Below are positions 33,676 through 48,200 of a DNA stretch of 64,000 bases, piece after piece (the stretch's first letter is position 1; every line of letters begins with the position of its first letter). Position numbers and translations under genes: made by a program. Source of the stretch: Paragordius varius (Eukaryota; Nematomorpha); assembly GCA_964247055.1 (NCBI GenBank), contig OZ176051.1:1116001-1180000 (forward strand), written 5' to 3'. The notes under the pieces were generated by a model, which saw nothing but the letters and a program-made list of their open reading frames with translations, was not told the DNA's origin and searched no databases.

Positions 33676-36600
33676 TTAGAATGTGAGTTGAATTGAAAGC
33701 GAGGATTTTTCACGAGTGCTACTGTCAATCACTTTCCTTTTCATTTCGATTATACTATCTGATTGGGGACTTTGTCTCTATCAAAAAGAAATATTTTAAC
33801 AACAAAAAAACAATCAACCATATTCATAAGATTAACTGGACAAAACTAAAAAGCTTTTAACTAAACATAATTGTTCCAAAAATTACCGGAAAAATTTTGT
33901 TTGGAGTTATGGTTAAACTGTTTCGATGAATTGTTGGAGTTTCGCAAATTCCTTTGTCTGAACCCCAAAAGGAAGTTGTATCCAAAGATACCGACTGATC
34001 ATCATTTTCTTGAGTGGTATTATTGGTTTCATTATTGAACACACTGTTTATTGGGTTTAGGTCGTTATTTTTTTGTCCTTTTTCTAACATTGGGCTCTTG
34101 GTGTATTTTGTATTAGATTTTACATGAAAAGATTGCGTTCGAAAATCGGCATCGGTAGAATTGATAAAAACACTTTTTGTGTTGGTCGAATCATTTAATG
34201 AATTTCGATTAGAATTTTGTAAAATGGAAGAAATATTATAAGTTCCTTGTGAGGGAACTGTACATGTTGCATTTGCAGTAATTTGTTTTTTATTATGTGC
34301 ATGATACATTGTTTCAAGTTTATCTGTTTTAGCATCCGTCATTTTGCCAGAGAATGCAGGTCCTTTGTTGTCTGAAATCAAATTGCCATTTTTAGAATAT
34401 TCGCAGTTGTTATTTAATGGATAGGGTCGAATATATTCATTGTTTGAAAAGGGTAAGGAAGTGGCAACATTGCGATTGGCGTGCGAATGGTGGAATGAAG
34501 AAACGTTTTGGGAATAGAAGGCGCGAAATAATAAATAATTTTCTATTTAAAAAGATAAAATATTATCTTAGCAAAATTTGGATTAAATATTTTAAAATAA
34601 ATTTATATTTATCTGGTTAGTACGAAAGGAAAATTTAAAAACTAATCTTGTAAGTTTAAATATAAATTTTCTCATACAGATCTTTTTAAAAGGAATATTA
34701 CTTTTAATCCTATTCAAACGGTTGCATTTGATTTTGCGGTATGTCTAAAGTAAATGGATAAGTAACAGTAAAAATTAATTACAATTCAATATACATATCA
34801 ATTTTATATGTTGCGATTTGAAACAATGAGTTATATTTTAACAAATAAAGTTTTAAAAAGTATAATTGTCTTTTAGAAAAAAAATCTGTCTTAATATTTT
34901 TACATTTTATCCGTATAATTTCAATTTTTACTGTAATCAGATACGATTTGGTTAAGTTTTTGGATATTTATTAGTGTTTTAAAAAGCCCTAACGGGATGG
35001 TTTATTATCAATACATGGCATATTGCCATTATTTATTCAATAATAAGAATAATAATTTATAATGATGAAAAATGATAACATTTCACTTATACTTGACTTT
35101 AATATTATTATTATTGTATTATTCAATATAAATCTTCATTTAGTGATTAAATATGAATGTAAGACACATTCTTATATTGTCTTTTTATAATTCAAATTGA
35201 GTGTTTATTTAAAATCTGTACCAATTTTTCCAATTGCAAATATTTATTATTCTACAAATTTTAGATTTAACTTTATACCATATTATGGACTGAACTGGAC
35301 TGGACTGACTTCTTAACTAATGTTAATTGAATTAAGGTTCGAAGAAAACTGAACAAAAACTTTAATTATATTAACCACCACATAAATTCTTTTTTGCGAA
35401 ATTTATAGAGTTATATTATTTAAATATGTCTCTGAGACTAGAATACTTATTACGATGTACTACAATCGATTAAAGCTATATTATGATGAGTACTAAGTAC
35501 ATGTTTTAATAAATTGTGACATAAAATATTACATAATTGACTTGATTATTGTATTGATAGATTGGGAATGATGACATTTGTTTGTTAACGCACTCTGAAA
35601 ACGGACTCTAATAAACAGATAAGTTTTGTATAAGAAAATTAAATTAGCTTATCTTAAATTCAGATATTTTTATTGAGAGATAAAAATTAATTAATTACCA
35701 GGTAATTATTGTTTTGGTTGTTTGATGAATGTCCATCTTTTTGACTACATTAAAAAATAGATATTATAATTTAAAAATTTAACATTGGGAAATTGGGATA
35801 TTTTTCGTTTCTGGCATATAAAAACCATGCAATAAGAGAGTTTAGTTTTGTTTGATCTAAAAATATTTTTACTCTTTCTCAATTTTGGACAATAAATGTT
35901 TTGCCGGCTACAGTAACCCTTCTTATATATCTCTATTTGTCAAAATAATGGGTAACCCAATTCCGCGGTAGATTTTTTTCTTAATATATTTTCGTTTTTT
36001 TGTTTAAGTGGGAAACCTCTTACTTTGTATTTCAAATAATTAAATCTTATTTTTATTTGAGGCCGTCTGTTACAATTTTGTGGGAAACTTAACTGTTTAA
36101 TCCAATAATAAAATTATATTATCGTCAACAATATCAATTTTGAGACAAAGTCAAAGTTATATGCAAATGTTGTATAACATTAACTTTGGTCTGTATCAGA
36201 AAAAAATAAGCATACAGTTAACTATTGTGATGTTTCTACCTAAATTTTTAAGCAAAGCGTTACTTTATTTGACTGTATTTTAATCGAACATAGCAGAAGA
36301 AAGTTTCAAAATGCATTATTATATTGCCTATCACTCAATATACTAAGATTTCATAGGATAATAAAATTTTAAATAAATGCTGACCTCAGAACAAAAAAAT
36401 TAGTCATAAATTTGTCCAATTGCGATTCATAGTAATGATTTAGGTCCATGGCTTTGTGCGCTGCGCAAATAAAGTCTGTTGTGTTGCCATTTGCTGTTTG
36501 AGTTCTCAATTCACTTTTTGTTGAAGATTTTAATAATTTTTCCACAATAATAAAGTTATGATTACAAAACGGACATTGTTTTTTCTCTGAGCTTGTGTTT

Positions 36601-39600
36601 TGGATTTTTTCAATTTCACTTACTTTATGATATGATAAATCATTCTCGATGTGCGCAGGAGTAATATCGAAATTGGGAATGTCTTTTGCAAGTTGGTTGT
36701 CCGGGCAAACAAATTTATTTTTAATTGGGGGTGATCTTGTAGAATATATATTGCCATCATCTGTATAATGAAATTAAACAATAATGTAACAAATATACTT
36801 TATCAACTGTTATCCCACTTAGCTCCAAAGAAAATTGATATAATCCACCATAAAAATATAATTTTTATTGTAATATTAAATTAAAAAAACTAGTGCAGAC
36901 CATTTAAGTAGAAGGGTTAAAATTTATTTAATTGACAGAAGTTTTAAGATAAACCTTAAAAAATTAGCTTTATACATTTTGCTTCAAACAAATAATTTTG
37001 TACCCAAATTTTTCCTAATATATTTTGCCCTTTTGACTGTCTACTAATTTTTGTATTGTTAAGACAAAAATCCGATAATTCCAAATTATTATAGCATTAT
37101 ATTTGAGAGTGTCACATATTTTTTACAAGTTAATATATCACTTTGACGTTCATTTGGTTTCTTAACTTTTTAAAAAGTAAAAGACAACTTAATAGGTTAA
37201 TAATATGTTTAGTAGTGATAATTTGTTAGTTTTATGCCATAACACGAACCAACGAAATAATCTAGAAACTGTATGGTATATATTGCAAAAAAATTTATAT
37301 TGTGGACTCTATAAATTAAACCATGTGGGTTTTTCCACATAATAATTTTATATTTATGAACTTTTTATTTATAATTAAAATCAACCAACCAACATTTATG
37401 CAAAAATGCGAATATTGTCACAGCTTTTTGTAAAATAAATATTTTAGTCTGTCTGAGTTGGGATGTCACATATTGTCGCCTACAATTATTTTTGGTATAT
37501 CATCTTTTCTATACAAGCCATTACTATATTTATACTCAGTGTTTGTATGTGGCTTAAAATAACAATTACTTAATCTAATATTTAATTATAACGTGAAGGT
37601 GAAAAAGGAAAACTGCATTTTTTTGAATGTTGTCACCTCATCAATCATAAGTTGTTTTATAAATTAAAATTTCAAGCCTTATACGTTATTTATTTAATTG
37701 TCAATTCGTATCATAAGGCATCTAAAAATTATATGTTTGAGGTAAATATATTAAATTTACACAATCTGCGACAAAGAGGTTCTACATTAAGGGGTTTTTT
37801 GGATTTGAGTACTTCAATATAGCTAACAAATCCTAATTTACGCAACATATGGTGAAAATTAATAAAAAACCTTAATTTCGGAACAAGTTTTATGAGATAT
37901 CTTTGCATCAAAAAAATTTTGTTTGTGGATATTAAAATTGCTTCAAATATAAAATCCAAAAAAGCCATAATTCAATAAAAAAAGCAAAATATTAAAATTC
38001 AAGACATACAAATCGGATAGCATATAAGGTATGCCGATAGTGTTGACCAACAATATATATACAAAATTTTCTCATTCAAACCGTTAAAGATAATTAAGAT
38101 TTGATAATATAAATTAAACTAAAGAATCAACTATGTTTTGAAATTAAAAAAAAATTTATTTCTTATGATAATTTTTTTCAGTGGTTTATCTATATATATA
38201 TATATATAGCGAATTTAACTATTAAATTAATATCGGGATAATTTATTTTCTAAGCCCTGAAACAAAAGCACCACGAAAATGCAAAGGTTTCAATTGGTTA
38301 ATGTTTGATAAATTTTACTGAAAATTTTGATGGTTATAAAAAAATTGATTTTATTTATCAAATCAGTGTGCTAAAAATGTCCAAAATAACTTATATTTAC
38401 TTAATAACATTGTGCAATTGAATTGTTCGTCAAACAGGTTTATATTTATTTTTAAATGGGTTAGGTTCACGATACGCGTAATTTAAATCATCAAAAATCA
38501 AAAAATCGTAAAATCCGCGTTTATTATGTTGCGTTCTTAAGGAAGCCACAGTAATTTTAAAGGTTGACACTAGGCCAAGAATTTAAACAAAAAAGCAGCG
38601 ATCGAACGATAAAAGAATTTTAATTCATGTTAAATGCTCTTAACATTTGGATACAACACATTCACTCCAGTCCTTCGATTCAAATTGGGGTAGTTAGATG
38701 CCCAGGCTTGTTTAAAATAAAATATTTCAAGAAATATAGAAAAAATTAAAACCATGGCAAATTTTGCACATATATAACATTAATAAACCGAAATATGAAA
38801 AAAGATTTATTCAAAAATACTTGATATTAATTATCCAGAGGTAATACTCACAGGTAAAAATTTAGCCAACATGAAATGTGAGCAAAAGCTAAAAATAAAA
38901 ATAATGCTAAATAAACCACTTTTTATGTTTATATCAATGTTAAATGTGATTTAAGAAAAACAAAATATAGGCTTAGAATCAAATAAAAACGATATTTTGC
39001 AAAAATGTTGTAAAATAAAAATGGCGTCCAAATAGTTTGATATGGAACTTTTTTTCAAAACTAAATTTTATTTAGATATTTTGGTTTATTTATATAATTT
39101 TTATTGGGATAGAAGCATAAATTTGAATTCAAACCGTTTCTTTCAGTTGTTTTTTAAAAATATTAGCCTAAATTTATTCTGAGGTCCCAATTTAAATCGA
39201 AGTGTTAAACCGCGATTCCAATTACTAGTATTTTGTGAGGTATATTTTAGAATATATTCCATTATACCAAAAGTTTTACGTCGGATTTCAAAAACATTTT
39301 TTCAGTCCACTTTATACCGCTCACTTCAGATTATTCATAAAATACTTGGCATGTCTCAAATCATTATTGACGTCAAACAAATGTTTCTTGGAATGCGAAA
39401 AAAAAGTAACAGGCTGGTATTCAGCTGTATGGAATTGTGTAAAGCTGATCTTATATTATTTAAAAAGTTTAAAACTCCCGGTATGATGCAAAAATAACGT
39501 ATTCCCTTTAATGTTGCTAAAACTTTTTTGAAATGCAATTTTAGTCCAAAATATTGTTTAATGAAATTATTGGCTATTTAACTTTTTTTAAAAGGTGCGC

Positions 39601-42262
39601 TTTCTGGATTTATAAACTAAAACCTATTTTAATAAATTATCAGGATTTGATTTTTTGGGGCCCATATAAAAATATGATAAACAATTTTTTGATTTCGAGA
39701 TATAATTTTTTATATATACATGTATTTTGCAAAAAATATCGGTGAATATGGCGATTTTTTGGGGTATTTGTCAAAAAAATGGCATGATAGCGAAACCCTT
39801 TTGAAAATAACACCAATCAAATCCAGATACTTTAACAAAAAAATGCTTTTAAATTTTCGAGATTTCATTTAAAATATTTTACAGGGAAAACCTTAAAAAA
39901 TTTAATCCAATCACCCAAACTATAAAAGCAACATTTTTTATTTTTATCAAAAATATTATGTATTAAAATTACAACATCCATAGTTAAGCTTACCCCTAAA
40001 TACAAATTGTGCTTTAGTGGGGTATTATATATACATAAATTTATATATTTCATTTTTTCGCATAAATAATTAATGGACTTGACTCGTCGTAATTTTTGTC
40101 GCCTAAAACTTTTACTTTTTTTTGGTAAAAAAAAACTCTCAGCAATTCATAAACTATGTATGGAAGAATGTGTCACAGCAGGGAAGATACATAATTATTT
40201 CGTTTTTCTCACTTTGGTGTTAACAACTCTCCTTTCGTCATAATCAAATGTTTTAAGTTAGCTTTGCAAAATTTGTTAGTTAGTTAGTTGGGTATTTACA
40301 AAACGTGCAAGCAGTATATAAATTGAGTATGGGGCATAAATTATAGATATAGCTCGTTTCTTTTTCATTCTCTTAATGACTTAATTTAGAGTTCCCCCCC
40401 TCTTTTTTTACCTTTTTTCTTTCTATGTGTCATCTCTTCATATATAATAACTAAAATTTGTTGACTACCAATTTCATCCTAAACTTTAGAGAAGAGACAA
40501 TTACCTGTATTAATGTGTTTTGTTGTGATGTGTGTAAGAAGACACCATATTATGAATATATTATTAGTTTATTTCCTTTCCTTTCCATTTTGTTTTAAAA
40601 GATATGACATAATAATTTTGAATCTCATTATCTTTTTTGTTTTTTTTAACTTTAATATTATAGATAGATATATAAATAAACGTCTTAAAAGTTATTATAT
40701 ATTTCAAAAATTTTACAGTGATTTCATATTGTTGATATCCGACAATATTCTAGTTAATAAAATCAAAAGTTGAGGTTAGGAAATAATTTCAATATGCAAC
40801 TTAATTGTAATTTTCAACTTGATAGGTTAATGTGGTTTTTTTTAAATCAAATCTTAAAATATACGTAGTTATACATTATATTAAATTAAAAATAATCTAA
40901 AGTATGGTAAATGTTAGAAGAGCTACTTGTAATGTTAATTGGCGAAGCTATTCGGTGACTATTTTCTGGCTTATTGCGCTTTATGAATTCCTCATTAAGA
41001 AAAGTTAAATTATTTTGGGAGGGCGAATAGATTGAGAATGCAATCGATTTTTTTCTTTTCCTTTGAATATTTTGTTTAGAATAATGAGGAGATTCCCCTA
41101 AAAAATCTTTCTCGGGTTTATAAAGGATTTTATCACCATGAGATGCTTGATTTTGATCTGAATATGCTAGTTTTGAATCATTAAACGGCGGATTATTGTT
41201 GCTATTTCTTATATTATTATAATATTTGAAAGGATTAAAAGTATTGGGTAAATTAGTCGAGTAATAACACAAAGGCGCACCTGGAGGACCCAAAGTCGAA
41301 TTTTGCGGGTTTTTGCCCAAGAATACAGGAAAATGGTGACTTATTTCGTTTGATTTCATTTTATGACTTGAATTTTCCACATCACACTTGGGATTATTTA
41401 TTCGGGTAGTTAAATTATTAATGCTTCTGTTTTCTATATGTAAATCTTCTGTGGGACTTGTCCAATTTTCTTGAGATGTTTTGGCTTTTGTTATCATGTG
41501 CAACGAATCGGTTGTGATATCAGAATTATTTATAAGTTCCTTATCGTTCCCCCCGTCGTTAGTAATAAGTGATGAGTTTGCTATAATTTTATCGTGTGAA
41601 TAATTAGCCAGACCAAATTGTTTATCCAAAAATTTGTTTAAATATTGCATATAATGCCTATCTGTAGCAGCAAGAGGGAAGGGTGATTGTTCTTTCAACA
41701 ACATATTCCCTTGATCATCCAAAGCAGAATTATTATTATGGGAGTTCCCCTCATATGGTTTCGTAAAAATGGGTTTGGTAGATAAACTGCAAATGGGCTG
41801 AATAGATGAGTTTGCAGAAATAGACGTTTGACTTGAAACGACGCCAAAAGGAAACTCTAAACCCGTGTTAGTATAATTGTTGTTATAAAGGTAATAATTA
41901 TAAAGGGAGTTAAATTGGTGATTAGCAAATAAGAATTTGCTATTGTCCGCAATAGATTCTTTCTTTGAGATATTAGGAGAAGATGGAGTTTGCGAAGCAT
42001 CTAAAGGTGAATTTTGAGAAATCTGAAACTGCTGTTGTTTAAGCAAAGCGGCAGCGTAAAAGTATTGTTGAGCCCGGAAATTTTGTTGATTCTGATATTC
42101 CAACATCAACTCCGTATAGTTTGGGGTATTACCCATTGAAAGATTATTTGGCCAAAATGGTAAAGGAGGTAATCTAACGCAAGATGTCATTTGAGTAATA
42201 GCAGAATTAATATTTGGCATTTGTACATTTTGAGTTTGGGAGTTCTCAGTTGGAAAGTTCAT
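33676..42262 (-). CDS. Unrecognised Asn/Ser/Gln-rich protein (predicted 822 aa)
   Basis: Four exons with compatible phases: 42262-40927 (start codon), 36760-36385, 34541-33887 and 33777-33676. Introns are 4166, 1843 and 109 nt. The protein is low-complexity and rich in Asn, Ser, Gln and Tyr, starting MNFPTENSQTQNVQMPN. It has a basic patch near residue 420 (QRKRKKS, possible nuclear signal). A CPFC pair is followed about 32 residues later by CAAH, which could bind a zinc. Near the end is EMKRKVIDSS. The opening exon has one uninterrupted frame of about 445 codons in AT-rich DNA, strong evidence of coding. I recognise no family; a regulatory or RNA-binding protein would fit the composition and the isolated position. 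A 46-bp exon-like segment at 35699-35744 would break the phase. Confidence 0.6.
38640..39208 (-). repeat. TTAA-type MITE X, copy 2 (569 bp)
   Basis: Full-length copy in inverse orientation to copy 1, flanked by TTAA at 38640-38643 and 39205-39208. The ends read TTAACATTTGGATACAACAC on the left and, inverted, TTAACACTTCGATTTAAATT on the right. It contains an inner repeat CAAATTGGGG near both ends. No ORF. It lies in the 4.2-kb first intron of the Asn-rich gene. Confidence 0.8.
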
Positions 42263-45200
42263 TTATTAATAGAGTTGTCCGACGATTTTTTCAACGCAAA
42301 TTATGCATAAAATATCGGATGATTGAACCATTTTAGTTTACTGGAAAATATATTTTCAATATTTGTTTTATATAAATAAAATTGTCTATAAATGAATAAA
42401 TGTAAGCTAATAATATATATATAATTAACTCGGGAAGAATAAAAATATATTTATGATAGAGTCAAGTCAATGAAATGTCAATCATTTTAAAACAAAAATT
42501 GCGTTTAAGCGTCATTTCATATTTTTATTATGTGTGTATCGAAAACGAAAAAAAATATTTATCTTTAAACATATCAACTTTATTTATTTATCGAGCGATG
42601 ATAAAACAATTGATGACAAAAAATTGATTTAAATTTCTTCCTTAAATAATTTTGTGAGTTTTTTGAGATTTTTATAAACCGAAAATTAGCACGTATTTGA
42701 AACTATCAAGCGAAAATCCTAATTTACACTTATTACATTGTTCTACTATTTTTAAATAAGAGTAAATACCACTTGTGCTTATGTTTTGTTTAGGATCTTA
42801 CAATTATTCATTGAAACAAAAGATTTATAATAATAGAGCAGATTGCTGTTGTCAGAATTTTATAAACTTATAAAAAAGTAAAACAATAAATCTATGTTTA
42901 TATATTTTATCAATTTTTTTCGACAAAAAAATACCTAAAATAAAAGAAAGACAAGGGAATTTTTGACAATTTATTATGATTCTCTTTGCTAAAAAAAAGA
43001 CAACTAAAGGGACAAAACTAAAGATTTAACCAAAAACGTGGGAAAAGTAATAAATTAACAAAAAGTGAGTTAGACGAAAACTTCCTCACTAATTAGGAGT
43101 TAATTGATTAAAGGAAAAAATGTTTGGTTGTTAAACATAGACACTTGTTTTGTCTTCATTGATTGAGTCAAAGAAAAAAAACGACATTTCTTAATATATA
43201 TATAAGTAATTGGAAAATATTTTTTAACGCATAATAAGGAATATTAACTTGCATAACACATTTCCAAAAAATAAAAACATAATTTATATATCAAAGATTA
43301 TATAATTTCCAGGACAGAAGATAACATAATTGGATTAAGATCTTGTTTTTGACATTCGTTCAGTTGGTAAATGTGGTAAGAATTCAAAACAATAAAATGT
43401 AACTTTGTTCTCATAATAAAATTTGGCGATTTCTTATATTTGATTGGCATTTTCCTGAAAATTTAAGTTGATTAGATAAATATCTAAGGTTAATGTTAAA
43501 AACAATTTTTTATTACCCTTCTCCATCCAATAAACTCTACAAATATAGGCTTCTTTGTTAAAGTCAAGCCAAAGTGCACACTTAAAATGGTTAAAAAACT
43601 CATTTTTACTGTTTTATATACATATATAAAGGTTTGAAAATCATAAGAGCCCATTTTTGAAGTATAAAATTCAACAATTGAATGTTTAATTAACACTATA
43701 TATCTTAATCAGCACACCATAAATGTATATTTCTTATTGCAATAATAAACAGATATCTCTTCACACAAATGGACGTCCTTCCCCAGTCTTTAAGTGGTTG
43801 TAAATTACTATTAACTTTCCTGTTTTTTTATTATTATATTATGAAAGCAAATTACAAGATGAAAGGAACAAGAAATTGTGTGTGCAGTTGGATTTATGTT
43901 CCAAAAATGTTTAATTGGTTAACCGTGACTTGAATTAATTAGGAATGGAGGGAAAAATTTTATTTAAAAAGTTGGCGTTTATTGTGTTGTTAGTTAAATT
44001 TTGGTGTTTTATTATAAAACATCTTTCCTTATCCATAAATATTTTTCAAAAATTTAATATTTGTAATAAAATTATGTGCTGTCTACCACAATTAAAAATT
44101 TTACTAATTAACTTATGCTGAATTTGAGATTAATCAAAAAAGTGAAAATAAAATTAATTTTAAAACACAAATAGCTTATGTAGATTGCGTTTACTTAGCC
44201 ATGTTTGTTAAAGTAACCCGAGGAGAGTTAGATATGACTTCAGAAGAAAATCGATTTTTCAAAATAGTTGAAATGTTTAATTTGTTTTAAATACTTATTT
44301 TAAGACTGATGGGCACAAAAAATCGAAATTTATTCTATACAGAGCTAATGAAAGGGCCATATTACAAAAACAGTTCCTTTCGATATGATAAAAGACTAAT
44401 TTTACATAGTGTTTAAAATAATAATAGTATATTTGCATTAACCTTTAACCGCATGATAAAACTGTTTCATAATTGACTAAATATTTTAGAAAATATAATT
44501 GCTTTAGGATCAAAACGTCTAACTTTTAAGCGAAAAACAATGTTTACAGGGATTTTTTCAATTCTGATTTCTTCATATTTTAATCCCATTGTAGGTTTTT
44601 TCATGACAGAATTCCCAGAAATTAAAGACAACAACTTTTATTGTAATAAAATTCTTGTTCGAGTGATATCATAATGTCGGGGATTAGGTTATAAACAATT
44701 TAAAAGTTATGTAAATCAATACCCATTTTATCTTTTATATCAGAAGTTTTCCTAATTTTAGTATCTTTTTTTAAATAAAATCGAGCACAGACAAATTTTC
44801 TATCAAAAAATCAAAGTACTTATTATGCTACATAAATTTTGTAGATTGTTATACAAACGAAATCTGATAGTCCATTCTATTAGAATGTAGAAATATGACC
44901 TTAAATTCACATCAAATTTTACCTAATAAAATGGGCGAGACTGGTGTCAGGTCTGATAATCTTAAAGCTAAATTTCAGAAGTAACGCTAATAAGAAGACA
45001 TAGGCTGCACATTAGTTTTTATATATTTGAAGTTTCAAATCGGAAACGTCGTTGAATAATCCCGGTTTCAAAAAACAATATTTGTAATATATATATATAT
45101 ACTGTATAAATTATATTATATGAGATTAAGTCTGAAAAAATATATTGACTTCATGGAAATAGTGGTTTTCATTTAAACCTTTGATACTATTTAACACTTA

Positions 45201-48200
45201 AATTCCTCTTTAGTGTCAGCTATAAGACAAGAAAAAGGTAGATCAGTGTCGCAGTTCTGTTCATTGTCCATGATTTAAAAACCAATGGTTGTAGCCTTAA
45301 AACTATGCTTGAATCTTTCAAGTTAATAGACGAGATTGAGGTTATTTTGGAGATAATCATAAACATCTATCTAGATACGTAAAATCTATCGACAAACGCT
45401 TTGGTTGCTAATCAAAATCCAACCAAAATATCCGATATAACTAACTCTATTATTACCTTTATTTATACCCAAGAAGTTTAACATAACAAATGGAGACAAA
45501 GCGAGGAATTGTCATAATAAAATTGATACAATTAACCAAATTATAAATTTTGCCCAGTTCCTAGCTTTAAGGTTTTTAAAAATTGAGGGGTATTATGTCA
45601 TATGTGTAAAAAACCATATCATACTCAATCCTTTAAGCAATTTATCAAAAGGTGTATTTGATATTTATGGTATGGTAACTTGGAAATTATTCAATCTAAT
45701 TCATATTTTATATTTATCGTGTATTCTAATATATATATGCATTAAGCTGATAACTTGTAAACATTTAATTTTTTCATAATGATTGCGCATTAAGTATTAT
45801 AACTGTCAAAAAATAAATTAATTTATCATCTATGTTTCTTTATTCTCAACATAAAAATTTATTATTTTATTACACCTTTCGAAAAAACCGTCTGCCAAAT
45901 TTTAGATAAACGTGGAATGTTGTAATTTTTCAGATGAGGAAAACCTTTACCTATCAAAAAGTGATTAAATCATTACTTAAGATTGCATATAAAAACTTCA
46001 CATTTAATAAAACTTTAAATTAAATGAAGGTAAAATGGTAGATTTGTGTATTATAAGTCTAACCAAAAAAACTTACTTACGCTTTCTTCACCAATTAATA
46101 ATATGTTTCTCTTTACTATCTAATAATTTTATTAATAGGCTCTACTAATTAGTATCATGATATCAATAATGTTTACAAGTGTGTGATAAATAGTGTTTTT
46201 GCATTTGAAATAAAAACTAAGATAAGTTTTTTTCGTTGAAAGTCACGTTTAATGCCTCTTTTAATAGCTTGTTTAGCTTCATCGCGCAGAAATAAAAAGT
46301 AATATGTTAATTAGGAAGGAGAATTGCATAACGTACTCTCTATAAATATGATTCATGAATAATTTTTTTCATATTTGCAGAAAAAAAATAATTCTTAATG
46401 ACTAACTACTATCTCCTGTTTAAACCAATTCAATTTTTCAAAATATCCAATCCAAAGATCACAACTGATAATACTAAATATAAACTTTTAAAAATTATTT
46501 AAACCATCAACAAATTTTTTCCTTGTGATATTTTGACTTCTTTTTTGCGTAGGATTGTCAACTCAATTGTTTGACATGCGAGAGGCTTTCAACACACTTG
46601 ACTCATTAAGGATTATGATATTATTATTATTATTCATTTTTTTTCATACCAAAACAAAAGACATTGTAATATAAATATTGATATTATTAATAGCTAAAAG
46701 CTATTTATTTTTTCCAAATATAAAGTAAAAAAAATAAAGACTACACTTTTGTATGCGTACATCTCCTCAAAGGTCGACTCTCTACTTCATAAATTATTTT
46801 TTCGATTTTTTTAATATATATACAAATTATATTGTATATAAAGTTTTCTTAGCAAACCAAAAATATTATTTTTAATATAAGGTTTTAACTTAAAATTAGG
46901 CAAAAAGGGGATATGGAAATGAACCATGGATTTGAAAAATACGAGGAAAAAAATGACACATTTGAAATATGATTATTGCTACCGTTTGTTTATTTATTTC
47001 TATGGCAAAAATAATATAATTAATTAATTTAAAAATATTTTAACGCCTGCCTGCAAACCCTATTATTGTTGTCACCTCCAAAATAATATGAAAAAAAAAC
47101 GTTTTGTCCGTATTTTTATTTTTGTGGCTTAAGAAAGAAAGATTTCTGGTGTATTGTCAAGCAAGAAAAACGTACTTTGCAAAAAAATGTGACGAATTAA
47201 TTTTGACAATCTAAGAAAAATAAGGGGAGAGAAGTGTCACGAGACGAAGATTGATGGGCCAATAATTATCTCATTATATTTTCCAAAAAAAATTTTGAAA
47301 AATATATATTTTTGAATAGAGGAAATAGGGTTCAAAAATCGGACTGTAATTTGCCCTTTAGAACACGCTATTATGGATAAATGAATCATATTTTTACTAA
47401 TTTTTAAAACCTTAATGTCCCCAAAACAATTTTATCGAAAAAATTGAAGTGAATTTCAGCATTGTACCTACTAACAAAGGGACCAATATATGAATTAAAT
47501 CCCCGTCCATTTAGTGTATGTATGTGCGATTCTTTTCGAATGCTTTTTTCTTAACTTGTAACTTTGGGACCACCCTGAGAAAATAGCCAATTTACAAAAC
47601 TACATCTCATATTTTTGAAAAATATTGTGTACCTAGCTATTGAGAAGTCAAGCGTTTTATGAATTAGTCCTTGGTTTGTTCTTCTTTAACTACCCTTCCA
47701 AGAGGTCTTAAGACAATTTTAAAAAACAGCGTATTGGAACATGTGTTATCAAATATTATAGCCCAGATCATTGAGAGTGTTATTGGTTTTATAACCCGAT
47801 TTTGAAAATAGAGGAATGATAAATTATAGTACCTAAAAATTATCAGTCAAAAAAATCTGAAAATCTCTCAATTCCTGACGAGTCCCATATAATGTACCGC
47901 ATCGTCAATAATTTTTTTAAGGTTAAAATCGGTTTTCTTAAATATAAAATCAACGTTAAATATAATCTCTAAATTAACCCGGTTACAGGAACATGGCATA
48001 ATACCATATATTCGAATCAAAATATACATATATGAAAAAAATGGAACTAAAAATAATTTACAGTTTAAATATATTTTTCTGTTCATCTTGGTGTTTTAAT
48101 GCTAAATATGTCATAATTCCTGGAGATAAATGAGTGAACTATAAATAATATATAAATCAAAAAATTTAGTCACATATTTCTTTCAAATCAAAAAAAGGAT

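Noticed and set aside
35699-35744. A 46-bp exon in the Asn-rich gene
   Set aside because: It has plausible splice sites and an open frame, but including it breaks the phase with the next exon; skipping it keeps the whole gene in frame.
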